In this document: positions 24,819-32,579 of the stretch, one piece after another
Layout of the letters: each line of letters begins with the position of its first letter
Numbering within the stretch: the first letter of the stretch is position 1
Source: JAXGMV01 sp040768445
GTDB lineage: Bacteria > Chloroflexota > Anaerolineae > Anaerolineales > Anaerolineaceae
Length of the DNA stretch: 64,000 bases
Direction: 5' to 3'
Assembly (NCBI GenBank): GCA_040768445.1
Contig: JAXGMV010000001.1
Location: 744,001-808,000, forward strand
Program-made: the position numbers and the translations under genes
Notes under the pieces: model-generated
What the model was told of the DNA's origin: nothing
Database searches by the model: none
The model's input: the letters and a program-made list of their open reading frames with translations, nothing else

Positions 24819-26240
24819 TTGAACCATCCCGCTGCAACCACCAAACTGCTTACCATTGACAACGTTAGAGAGCATATCGTCGGTATCGATACAACCGTCC
24901 CACTGCTGGACGGCTCCAGCCGCACCTACATCAACCTCGACAACGCCGCCTCAACGCCGGTGCTGCGCCCGGTGCTGGATACCATCAACGAGTTTATGGG
25001 CTGGTACTCCAGCGTGCATCGCGGCACAGGTATCAAGAGCCAGGTTGCCACGCACGCCTACGAGCAGGCGCACGAAGTGGCCATGCAGTTTGCCGGCGCC
25101 GACCCCGAGACACACACCGTCATCTTCGGCAAGAACGCCACCGAGTCGCTCAACAAGCTGGCGCACCGTTTCCCCTTCAAGGACGGTGACGTAGTCATCA
25201 CCACGATGATGGAGCATCACTCCAACGACCTGCCCTGGCGGCAGGCGGCTGAGGTGGTGCACACCGAAGTGGACCGCGATGGCGCATTGGACGACGAGCA
25301 CCTCGATTACCTGCTCAAGCAGTATGCCGGGCGTGTCAGGCTAGTGGTGGTCACCGGTGCGGCCAACGTCTCCGGCTACATCAACCCCATTCACGACATC
25401 GCCCGCAAGGTGCATGCCGCCGGTGCTAAAATCCTGGTGGATGCCGCCCAGCTGGCACCGCACCGTAAGGTGAACATGGGCTCAGCGGATGACCCGGGTC
25501 ACCTTGACTTTCTCGTCACCGCCTCACACAAGATGTACGCCCCCTTCGGCGCCTCCTGCCTGTTTGGACCCAGGGAGATCTTCCTCGAAGGCGACCCGGA
25601 CGTGGTCGGCGGCGGCGTGGTGGATATCGTCACCGTTGACTCGGTCAAATGGACCGACCTGCCCGACCGGGAGGAGGCCGGCAGCCCCAACGTGGTGGGC
25701 GGCGTGGCACAGGCCAAGACGATGAAGACCCTGATGGAGATCGGCATGGACAACATTGCCGCGCACGAAGCCGAGCTGACCGCCTACCTGCTCAAGAAAC
25801 TCAACGCCATCCCGCAGATCAAAGTGTTCGGCATGTCAGACCCGGCGCGCGCCTCCGAGCGCGTGGGCGTGGTACCCCTGCAGGTGGAGGGCCTAAGCCA
25901 CTACCTGGTGGCGGCCATCCTCAGCGCCGAGGGCGGCATTGGCGTGCGCAACGGATGTTTCTGCGCCCACCCGTATCTATTCAAACTGCTTGACCTGGAT
26001 GAGAAAGCATCAGCTGCCTATCAACAGCAGATCATCAGCGGTACCAAGGCACACCTGCCCGGGCTGGTGCGCATCAGCTTCGGCTGCTACAACAACAGCG
26101 ACGATGTCGATCACCTGGTGGAAATGCTTGAGAAAATCATCCGGCGCGAGTACCGCGGCCATTACCAGCAGGATATGGTCAGCGGGTCTTATTGGCCGCA
26201 GAATTTTGAGATTGAACCACAGCGCTATTTCAGCCTGTAA
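24819..26240 (+). CDS. Class V aminotransferase, SufS-like cysteine desulfurase
   Basis: The 473-residue protein contains the class V PLP core. YINLDNAASTPVL opens the domain, MEHHSNDLPWR binds the cofactor, the Schiff-base lysine is Lys238 in VTASHKMYAPFG, and the loop RNGCFCAHP (Cys380, Cys382) aligns with the R-x-G-x-x-C-x-x-P active-site loop of SufS enzymes. That would place the persulfide on Cys382. It is longer than typical SufS (about 410) because of N- and C-terminal extensions. No sufBCD or sufU genes are nearby; instead an OsmC protein follows. Sulfur transfer for redox or thiol metabolism is therefore as plausible as Fe-S assembly. Operon with the GntR regulator. Confidence 0.85.
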   Translation: MNHPAATTKLLTIDNVREHIVGIDTTVPLLDGSSRTYINLDNAASTPVLRPVLDTINEFMGWYSSVHRGTGIKSQVATHAYEQAHEVAMQFAGADPETHTVIFGKNATESLNKLAHRFPFKDGDVVITTMMEHHSNDLPWRQAAEVVHTEVDRDGALDDEHLDYLLKQYAGRVRLVVVTGAANVSGYINPIHDIARKVHAAGAKILVDAAQLAPHRKVNMGSADDPGHLDFLVTASHKMYAPFGASCLFGPREIFLEGDPDVVGGGVVDIVTVDSVKWTDLPDREEAGSPNVVGGVAQAKTMKTLMEIGMDNIAAHEAELTAYLLKKLNAIPQIKVFGMSDPARASERVGVVPLQVEGLSHYLVAAILSAEGGIGVRNGCFCAHPYLFKLLDLDEKASAAYQQQIISGTKAHLPGLVRISFGCYNNSDDVDHLVEMLEKIIRREYRGHYQQDMVSGSYWPQNFEIEPQRYFSL

Positions 26241-26265
26241 CAACCCCATTGAGAAGGAGTACATT

Positions 26266-26670
26266 ATGACGACTGAAATGATCATTGAGTTCCCCGGCGG
26301 CCCTAAGAGGGTCGATACGCATATCCGCGGCTTCACCGTCAAGACCGACAGCAGTATCGAAGGCGGCGGCGAAGGACTGGCACCCTCACCCGGCGCCATC
26401 TTCCTGGCTGGCCTGGGCGCGTGCACCGCGTCCACCGGGCGTACTTACTGCCGCTCCCACGGATTCCCGATCCCTGAGCAGGTGAAGGCCATTGTGCATT
26501 CCAACCCTGAAACCGGCGTTGTGGAGCGGATTGAGTTCGAGTTCATCGTGCCCGAGGGCTTCCCCGAGGACCACCTTGAGGCGCTCACCCGTGCAGCCGG
26601 CGCCTGCGACGTAAAGAAAATGTGGCAGAACGTGCCTGAGTTCAGTGCCACCGCCCGCATCAACCGCTAA
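26266..26670 (+). CDS. OsmC/YhfA-like family protein
   Basis: From the ATG at 26266 (AAGGAG six bases upstream) the product is 134 residues with an OsmC fold: SPGAIFLAGLGACTASTGRTYCRSHG near 44-69, EQVKAIVHSNPETGVVERIEFEFIVPEGF in the middle, and RAAGACDVKKMWQNVPEFSATARI at the end. The conserved cysteines in GACTA and GACDV are present, in keeping with thiol peroxidase or thiol-transfer chemistry, though a distinct substrate is possible. It ends 29 bases before a strong terminator, closing the three-gene GntR operon. Partnership with the desulfurase in persulfide handling is inferred from the operon. Confidence 0.85.
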   Translation: MTTEMIIEFPGGPKRVDTHIRGFTVKTDSSIEGGGEGLAPSPGAIFLAGLGACTASTGRTYCRSHGFPIPEQVKAIVHSNPETGVVERIEFEFIVPEGFPEDHLEALTRAAGACDVKKMWQNVPEFSATARINR

Positions 26671-26698
26671 TATTGTTGCGAATTAATTAAAACTGGCA

Positions 26699-26730
26699 AT
26701 CCGGCAGTCTCCCCGCTGCCGGATTTTTTT
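26699..26730 (+). terminator. Rho-independent terminator after the OsmC gene
   Basis: Perfect nine-base stem ATCCGGCAG / CTGCCGGAT with an eight-base loop, followed by a run of T. It ends the GntR-desulfurase-OsmC operon. Confidence 0.9.
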
Positions 26731-26770
26731 GTACCTGCAGCTTTGATTGATACTAATGGCAAGTGACTAT

Positions 26771-26798
26771 TTGATTTGCATGTTAATCGTGCTATAGT
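26771..26798 (+). promoter_or_regulatory. Promoter of the small-protein gene
   Basis: TTGATT (26771-26776) and TATAGT (26793-26798) with 16 bases between. It would give a leader of about 130 nt before the small gene at 26937. Confidence 0.55.
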
Positions 26799-26881
26799 GT
26801 TAACAGGATAAATCAATGAAATAAGCCGCACAGCGTTGACGAGCGTTAACAGGGTCTGTGGCTGTTAAAAGGATCACAACG

Positions 26882-26917
26882 CAGCGCTCCTCCTTAAAGG
26901 GGGCGCTGTTTGTTTTG
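26882..26917 (+). promoter_or_regulatory. Attenuator-like hairpin in the leader of the small-protein gene
   Basis: CAGCGC (26882-26887) pairs with GCGCTG (26903-26908), extended by C-G and wobble pairs toward the loop and followed by TTTGTTTTG. This has terminator form, but it lies between promoter and gene. Conditional termination or a protective leader structure is possible. The rest of the leader, 26800-26880, is also repetitive (AGCGTTGACGAGCGTTAACAG). Confidence 0.45.
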
Positions 26918-26936
26918 CCTGGGAAAGGAGACTGAG

Positions 26937-27131
26937 ATGTTTTCGATGGATTTAACCGAAGAGGAACGCGGTATATTACTGGAGCTGCTGCAAAACTGCC
27001 TGTCGGACCTGAAGACCGAGATCTTGCGCAGTGAGGGGCATGATTACAAGGAGTATTTGAAAGCACGCCGGGCGGTGCTGATGCGTCTGTACAACGAACT
27101 GCTGGCACAGGCAAACGTCCCGGCAATGTGA
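26937..27131 (+). CDS. Small conserved-looking helical protein, 64 residues
   Basis: A strong AAAGGAG site places the start at the ATG 26937. The product (MFSMDLTEEERGILLELLQ, then LSDLKTEILRSEGHDYKEYLKARRAVLMRLYNELL) is a two-helix acidic protein with no membrane segment. It has codon-like composition and its own promoter and structured leader. I do not recognise a family; small proteins of this pattern (TEEER..L...L...LSDLr.Ei..T...ykE.Lk.....l..L...L) are frequent orphan genes. Its function is unknown. Confidence 0.65.
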   Translation: MFSMDLTEEERGILLELLQNCLSDLKTEILRSEGHDYKEYLKARRAVLMRLYNELLAQANVPAM

Positions 27132-27196
27132 GTTTGGGTCAATGAGCCAGCCGGAGAGTTGAAGGGTAGAACAGTGAGGTAGGGCAAAAGGTTGTC

Positions 27197-27226
27197 GTAG
27201 GAGACGTCCCAGTGGGTTTCCCGTAC
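27197..27226 (+). repeat. Degenerate GTAG-headed REP palindrome
   Basis: GTAG, then an imperfect inverted repeat (GAGACGTCCC...GGGTTTCCC) and GTAC. It sits alone in the 164-bp gap between the small gene and the convergent amidohydrolase gene; nothing else is seen in that gap. Confidence 0.5.
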
Positions 27227-27295
27227 GGATTAGCCTTAGGTGCCGGTGGTTGCTAAAAGCGCCGGCTGAACCAGCCCGGCGCCTTGATCATCCAC

Positions 27296-28642
27296 TTATC
27301 CTCGTCCCTGCCACAGCCAGGCCAGGTCAGCTTCCTTCTCCACCGCACGCTTCACCAGCGCCAGGCCGTGCGCCTGCACTTCCTGCACCAGCGCAGACTC
27401 GTCCACCTTCAGCAGCTTGTGATCAGCCACCACCACCTCGCCGTCCACGATGACTGTGTGCACATCGCGCCCGTTCAGGCAGTAGACAATATTGTCCAGC
27501 AGGGAGTAGTTGGGGTAGGCGAACAGCCCGTCGAAGTCCAGCATTACCACATCCGCCAATGCGCCGGGGGTGAGCTCGCCCAACTTACCAGCCATACCCA
27601 GTGCCGCGGCCGCGTCCACCGTCACCATTTCCAAAATCTTGCTGGCCGGCATGGCACGTTCGTCACGCGTCAGCTGTTTCTGTGAGGCGCCGGCAATACG
27701 CAGTTCACCAACAATGTCCATCACGTTGTTCTCGGTCACGCAGTCGGTACCGATGATCACACCCGCACCCAGCTGCAGCATCTCCCAGGCGCGTGCCGGG
27801 TTGCCGCTCAGCGCATGCCCCATCGGGCAGTAGATCGGGTGCGCCCCGCTCTTTGCCAGCAGGTCAAGCTCGCTGTCCTTGATGTAGATGCAGTGCGCCG
27901 CGATCACGTCCGGCGCCAGGAAGCCAATATCCGCCAGGTATTCTACACAGCCCATGCCGTACTGTTCTTCAATGTAAGCCCGTTCACGCGGGCTCTGCGC
28001 CAGGTGCAGGTGAAGACCGACACCCTCGGCAGTGGCAGTCTCGCGCAGGCGCAGCAGCCACTCGCGTGCCACCGTGTCTGAGGCGTGCGGTGCCAGCCAG
28101 GGATGCACCCGCGTGTGCTTGCCCTTCCAGCGGCGCACATAGTCAATGCCCTCTTCCAACTCGGCTTCGCCAATGAACGGTCCCAGCCGGCTCATGATGG
28201 TGTGACCCAGCATGCCGCGCAGACCAACCTCAATCACTGCCTGTGTGACGCGCTCCATGAAGAAATAATGGTCCACCACGGTGGTAGCACCGGCTTTGAG
28301 CGCTTCAGCGCCGCCGGCAAGCGCGCCCAGGTAGGCATCTTCAGCTGTCAACGACTTCTCCAGCGGCCACATCACCCGGTACAGCCCTTCTGGCACAGCC
28401 AGGGTGGTGCCCTTCTGCACGCTCATGGAAATGTGCGTGTGGGCGTTGATCAGCCCGGGCAGGGTGACCTTGCCGCGCCCGTCAATGCGTTTGGCATCCG
28501 GGTAGCGCTGGCGCAGGTCTTCAGCCTTGCCGATCTCGGCAATTGTATTCCCGCTGACCGCCAGGCTGGCGTTATTCAATATCTCGCGCCCGGCGTTCAT
28601 GGTCACCAGGGTGGTATTCTCAATTATCAGATCAGTGCTCAT
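27296..28642 (-). CDS. Metal-dependent amidohydrolase (nucleoside/base deaminase or SsnA-like)
   Basis: The 448-residue protein is a complete amidohydrolase with a two-strand composite domain at each end and a TIM barrel between. Metal ligands are visible: HTH after GLINAH (about 67), HLHLAQSPRE near 210, AHCIYIKD near 244 and GTDCVTENN near 300. The arrangement fits the deaminase/chlorohydrolase group (adenosine or methylthioadenosine deaminases, guanine deaminase, SsnA). I chose the start ATG 28642 (AGGAG seven bases upstream). Because it is the last gene of a nucleoside-salvage run, a purine or nucleoside deaminase is the best guess. Confidence 0.85.
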   Translation of the reverse strand: MSTDLIIENTTLVTMNAGREILNNASLAVSGNTIAEIGKAEDLRQRYPDAKRIDGRGKVTLPGLINAHTHISMSVQKGTTLAVPEGLYRVMWPLEKSLTAEDAYLGALAGGAEALKAGATTVVDHYFFMERVTQAVIEVGLRGMLGHTIMSRLGPFIGEAELEEGIDYVRRWKGKHTRVHPWLAPHASDTVAREWLLRLRETATAEGVGLHLHLAQSPRERAYIEEQYGMGCVEYLADIGFLAPDVIAAHCIYIKDSELDLLAKSGAHPIYCPMGHALSGNPARAWEMLQLGAGVIIGTDCVTENNVMDIVGELRIAGASQKQLTRDERAMPASKILEMVTVDAAAALGMAGKLGELTPGALADVVMLDFDGLFAYPNYSLLDNIVYCLNGRDVHTVIVDGEVVVADHKLLKVDESALVQEVQAHGLALVKRAVEKEADLAWLWQGRG

Positions 28643-28665
28643 GGGGTTTCTCCTGAGTAGTAGTT

Positions 28666-29115
28666 CTACAACCAATCTTGCAGCTGGGCTACAGCGTCAT
28701 CCAACGTCGTGACCATCATGCCGGCTTCTTCGATGGCACCCAGCGTCAGCAGGTTGACGCCGCAGCTGTGCTTTTTCCGTTCAATGCCGCGCCAGTCTGT
28801 CATCAACCCAATCACGCCGACCTTACCCGGGTCATTGAACATCAACGCATGGTACAGCCCGATCTCGAGCGAGACGCCGTCATCAGCCTGCGAGCCGTCC
28901 ATCAGAGCCAGCAGGGCATGCGAGCGGGCAATGCCCTCGAAGCGGCGGTTGAAGATCTCGGCATTCGGCAGGGGTGCGCCGGCGTCAATGGCGTCCTGCT
29001 GGGGCGTAAAGGACAGAATGGTCTCAAAGCCGTGCGCCTCCAGGGTTTCGGCAACCTCGTGCAGGTAGCGGCGGGCATACGGGGTGTAGGCGGGCCCGGT
29101 GAGGTAAACAATCAT
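28666..29115 (-). CDS. Nucleoside 2-deoxyribosyltransferase family protein (first)
   Basis: This 149-residue protein opens with MIVYLTGPAYTPYARRYLHEVAETLEAHGF and has the active-site signature ADDGVSLEIGLYHAL, whose Glu is the nucleophile in this family. Enzymes of the family move deoxyribose between bases or hydrolyse deoxynucleotides. It overlaps the upstream paralogue by 4 nt. The protein keeps the signature and C-terminal WRGIERK and AIEEAGMMVTTLDDAV, but in a slightly shorter form than its neighbour. The two may form a mixed oligomer. Confidence 0.85.
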   Translation of the reverse strand: MIVYLTGPAYTPYARRYLHEVAETLEAHGFETILSFTPQQDAIDAGAPLPNAEIFNRRFEGIARSHALLALMDGSQADDGVSLEIGLYHALMFNDPGKVGVIGLMTDWRGIERKKHSCGVNLLTLGAIEEAGMMVTTLDDAVAQLQDWL

Positions 29116-29585
29116 GAGAGTCCCTCCTCTTCCAGCTCAGTCTTCCACTTCAACAGGTGCGCGATGCACTCGTCCATATTATTGTAGATGGCACCGCTGG
29201 CTTCGATGCAGCCGCGCACGACGCGGTTGGTGCTCTTGCCCTCACCGTCCGGCTCCTTGATGCGCCAGTCGTCCAGCAATCCGACGATACCCTTCTTGGT
29301 CGGGTCGGTCTGCATCAACCCGTGGAAGATGCCGATCTCACAGGCAGTGCCGTCGTCCACCTCGGCGCCGTTGAGCAGCGCCAGGATGGCGTTTGCGCCG
29401 GCCACACCGGCAAAGTCGGCGTCATAGATCATCTTGGCACGGCTGCGGCCGTCCTCAACCATCTCATCGTTGCCCTCATGCGGCACAAACACGTCGATGC
29501 CGGCCTGCCGCAGTACCGCCGCACTGGCGGAGATGTAATCCCGTTCATAGGTGGTGAATAAAGGTCCTGCGAAGTAGATTTTCAT
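29112..29585 (-). CDS. Nucleoside 2-deoxyribosyltransferase family protein (second)
   Basis: Starting at the ATG 29585 (AAAGG seven bases upstream) this is a 157-residue enzyme. It begins MKIYFAGPLFTTYERDYI and has the signature EVDDGTACEIGIFHGLMQ, containing the catalytic Glu. The domain is complete, ending with CIEASGAIYNNMDECIAHL. The N-terminal YFAGPLF loop binds the sugar phosphate or sugar. The gene lies 45 bases downstream of the nucleoside hydrolase and overlaps its paralogue, forming one operon with the amidohydrolase. Confidence 0.88.
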   Translation of the reverse strand: MKIYFAGPLFTTYERDYISASAAVLRQAGIDVFVPHEGNDEMVEDGRSRAKMIYDADFAGVAGANAILALLNGAEVDDGTACEIGIFHGLMQTDPTKKGIVGLLDDWRIKEPDGEGKSTNRVVRGCIEASGAIYNNMDECIAHLLKWKTELEEEGLS

Positions 29586-29630
29586 GAATAAACCTTTCAA
29601 AATGTGATTTCTCGCCCGTCAGGGCGTTGC

Positions 29631-30578
29631 TTAAGGTAAGCAAAGGGTGTCCAGCACCAGCCGGCGGTAGCGGTCGTTATCCATGTCGACCACCACGTGC
29701 ACATTGTCAGCCGGGGCGCCGGCCAGGGCGCGGTACGAGCGCCGGTCCACCACGGTCATACCGCGCGTGTGCTCACCTTTCAGCTCGACCGCCACGTAAT
29801 AGTTCTCGACCTTTGCCAGAGCGGGGTCAATCATCACCCCCATGGCTGCCATGTCCGGCGGGGATGCCGGCGCCATATCGCCAGAGAGCATGGCAAACAG
29901 GCGCATCTGGTAGCGGAAAAACTGGCCTGCCATGACACCCCAGGGCGTACCGCAGGCTTCCAACTGCGCCACGTCCTCAGGCAGGATGCCGCCGTCAGCA
30001 AAGATCGGCTCGAGCGGCACCATCACCTTGGGGATGCGGCTGCGCATGACGATATCGGCGGCTTCGGGGTCAACCGCGATGTTGAACTCGGCCGCGGCGC
30101 TGTGATTGCCGCCAGTGATGCCGCCAGCCATCATCAGCAGGAAGGGAATGCGCTCCTCGAGGATGGGCTCACGCTGCAGCGCCAGCGCTACGTTGGTGAG
30201 CGGTCCCAGCGTCACCAGTTGGGGTGGGTCCTTCTCGTTCAGGTAGATATCCACCAGGAAGTCAACTGAATGCGTTTTTTGAGGCTCTGCTGTGGGCGGC
30301 GGGAAGCCCAGGTCGCCCAGCCCGTCCGAGCCGTGTATCATCTCGGCGGTGAAGGTGTGCCCCAGCAGTGATACAGCCGCGCCGGGGTAAACCGGGGTAT
30401 GGCGGCCGGCATGTTCCACCACGCGCAGGGTGTTGGGTACTACCTTGTCCAGCGTAACGTTGCCCGAGACGGTGGTGATGCCCCTGACAGACAACGCTGG
30501 TGAGCGCAGCGCCAACAGCAGCGCCAGCGCATCGTCCACGCCGGTATCACAGTCAATGATGATGCTTTTCACGTCCAT
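29631..30578 (-). CDS. Inosine-uridine-preferring nucleoside hydrolase
   Basis: The 315-residue protein carries the IU-NH calcium motif at the N-terminus (IIIDCDTGVDDALALLLAL, about 6-24) and further ligands in PLTNVALALQ and AEFNIAVDPEAADIV. These enzymes cleave ribonucleosides to base and ribose. AGGAGG precedes the ATG. The gene is the first of the minus-strand salvage run (hydrolase, two deoxyribosyltransferases, amidohydrolase). The released ribose could be taken up by the PfkB kinase encoded at 53.8 kb. Confidence 0.92.
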   Translation of the reverse strand: MDVKSIIIDCDTGVDDALALLLALRSPALSVRGITTVSGNVTLDKVVPNTLRVVEHAGRHTPVYPGAAVSLLGHTFTAEMIHGSDGLGDLGFPPPTAEPQKTHSVDFLVDIYLNEKDPPQLVTLGPLTNVALALQREPILEERIPFLLMMAGGITGGNHSAAAEFNIAVDPEAADIVMRSRIPKVMVPLEPIFADGGILPEDVAQLEACGTPWGVMAGQFFRYQMRLFAMLSGDMAPASPPDMAAMGVMIDPALAKVENYYVAVELKGEHTRGMTVVDRRSYRALAGAPADNVHVVVDMDNDRYRRLVLDTLCLP

Positions 30579-30640
30579 CGAAGTCCTCCTGTGGTCGGTT
30601 TGGATTTGAAATCTATGATTATTATTTCTTAGAGATCTAA

Positions 30641-31519
30641 CTATATTTCTATAACTTCTTTGTACAGTGATGGAATTTTATCTCTTCTTAATCTGAATTT
30701 TGTTCCGTGATTATGGCCTGTCCTAGCGTCAAAATCGATATAAACATAACCTTGCTCAATACCAGATAGAAAGCCATCAAAATTGAATTCACGGAGTATC
30801 ATCATTTTAGAATATCTAAAATACTCAACACCTGCTTCTTTTTTACTTTCTGCTTGAACAAAAAAGCAATTTAACAGTTTTGTGCCCGCTTTATTATTCA
30901 AATCAGAAAATCCCCAGTAAGGTTGGGGATTCAATTCATTTAATCCACCTTTTTCTTGAATCTGATTTTTCCAATCTTCATGGGTTGTGCTTATTAGCCT
31001 AGAATCAAATGTGACAAGGACTTTTTGGTTTTTTCGATCCACATCAATCATAAAACCGCGGTCACTTCTTATATGCCCGCTGATAGTTTGTCTGAAGCTC
31101 ATTTCTAAAAGGTCATATCTAAGTCCAGCTTCTTGGTGAGGCCAGCCATATAAAGGCAAAAAGATTTGGGGAACAAATTTCAATGCTCGTGGTGATGGTT
31201 CCATGTGAAATAGAGTTACTAAAGATGAAGTATTAATCCGTTGACACTTTAATTCCCATTCAGTTGCGTTTGGAATTGGCAAGTTATTTTCTGTGATTCC
31301 AAGTAAATCTTCTAAAGTATTGCCAACACCACCTGCATTGCCTGGTCTGCCATTTCTTACCCAACCCAGTGCCTGAATTTCTTTCAATTCCTGAATAAGT
31401 GACTCTTTGGTGAATATTTTCACGTTATCCCCTTGTTTAGACGTAGTTTTGTAGCTAGCCTTTTCTTCGGCAATTAATCTTAATTGGGAATAGTGATTAT
31501 CTATTTCATGTTGCTTCAT
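30641..31519 (-). CDS. Type II restriction endonuclease, MvaI/BcnI family
   Basis: The 292-residue protein contains the MvaI/BcnI-type hallmarks: RNGRPGNAGGVGNTLEDLLG near 58-77, then IPNATEWELKCQR, where the Glu-x-Lys pair belongs to the catalytic site, and a long C-terminal domain with GFMIDVDRKNQKVLVTFDSRL. MvaI and BcnI are monomeric nicking-type enzymes that cut CCWGG and CCSGG; this enzyme may recognise a related site, which is inference. The start ATG 31519 has GGGAG five bases upstream. The gene is AT-rich, unlike its neighbours, and ends 14 bases after the stop of its methyltransferase partner. Confidence 0.87.
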   Translation of the reverse strand: MKQHEIDNHYSQLRLIAEEKASYKTTSKQGDNVKIFTKESLIQELKEIQALGWVRNGRPGNAGGVGNTLEDLLGITENNLPIPNATEWELKCQRINTSSLVTLFHMEPSPRALKFVPQIFLPLYGWPHQEAGLRYDLLEMSFRQTISGHIRSDRGFMIDVDRKNQKVLVTFDSRLISTTHEDWKNQIQEKGGLNELNPQPYWGFSDLNNKAGTKLLNCFFVQAESKKEAGVEYFRYSKMMILREFNFDGFLSGIEQGYVYIDFDARTGHNHGTKFRLRRDKIPSLYKEVIEI

Positions 31520-31533
31520 TGAAACTCCCACTT

Positions 31534-32463
31534 CTATTCAGGTGGTCGCCAGAAATCCAACAAATATTCAAATGTCGTGCCCATAGTTATATAATTTGAC
31601 GGCCAGCCAAAAATTCCAATCCTGTTTACAATGTTGGTTCGATCCCAAATGATAATGTTCCTTAATTCGTAACCTCGTGCACGCAACTCTTGAATTAGGG
31701 AGACATGAATTGTTATCCTTTGATTTTCCCACCACATATCTGGAACATTGATAACGCAATGGCCTTTGGGGACCAGTAATGGCAATAGACGAGCAAATAT
31801 TTCTCCCATTTCAACAGTATATTTTTCAAGAGACATTGTGCCTAAATCTCGAGGGTCCTGTGAATACTGTTCAACCTTGTCAAACTGTTCATTTTTACGT
31901 TCATCACCCCTGCGAGATTTATTTTTTCTTTTTCTATTTAATAAATTTGCATAAGGAGGTGAAGTCCAAATTAATTTCACAGTCCCTGGTTCCAGGTATT
32001 GATCAATATTGTTGGCATCATCTTGGATGGCTATTTGTTGAGCCTGATTGAAAAAATTTTCATTTGCGAGCCGCTGGTTGCTTAATGCAATGTAAGATTC
32101 CTGTAGATCAAAACCGACTGCGTTACGATTCAGGTCTTGAGCAGCAACAAGGGTAGTGCCACTACCAACAAATGGATCTAATATCAACTCACCCGCATGG
32201 GAAAATAATTCTATTACTTTCTTTGATAATGAGATAGGAAATGTTGCTGGATGTAACGTTTTATCGCGTAAGTCTCTTGAGCTGTAATTAAACTGCCATA
32301 CACCAAGCTGACTTTTTATCCAATCTTTTGCAGTTAAACAATTAAGGTTATTACTCTTACAGTCGCAAGTTTTTAAATAGTTTATTGCTAATTTTGTACG
32401 AAAAAGTGTGCTGGTTTCATTAATTGTGCGTGGTAAACTATTATCAGTGTTGAATTCAACCAT
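31534..32463 (-). CDS. Type II DNA methyltransferase, probably N4-cytosine
   Basis: The 309-residue methyltransferase has motif I LILDPFVGSGTTLVAAQ and motif IV LIWTSPPYANLL. The S-P-P-Y form of motif IV is typical of N4-cytosine methyltransferases, which are the usual partners of MvaI/BcnI-type endonucleases. The order (IV after I on the same chain, with TRD between) corresponds to the beta/alpha-type arrangement with motif I first. The start ATG 32463 follows GGAG by six bases. Its AT-rich composition matches the endonuclease gene, so the pair moved together. It protects the host from the downstream endonuclease. Confidence 0.88.
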   Translation of the reverse strand: MVEFNTDNSLPRTINETSTLFRTKLAINYLKTCDCKSNNLNCLTAKDWIKSQLGVWQFNYSSRDLRDKTLHPATFPISLSKKVIELFSHAGELILDPFVGSGTTLVAAQDLNRNAVGFDLQESYIALSNQRLANENFFNQAQQIAIQDDANNIDQYLEPGTVKLIWTSPPYANLLNRKRKNKSRRGDERKNEQFDKVEQYSQDPRDLGTMSLEKYTVEMGEIFARLLPLLVPKGHCVINVPDMWWENQRITIHVSLIQELRARGYELRNIIIWDRTNIVNRIGIFGWPSNYITMGTTFEYLLDFWRPPE

Positions 32464-32579
32464 CAAATACTCCGATTTACTTTATGTTATTAGAATTATA
32501 AAACGAAACATCAATAACCACAGATTGTTTGACGTTCAATAACTTAGTTTCTGGATAATGCTGCCTTTCAACCCAACCT

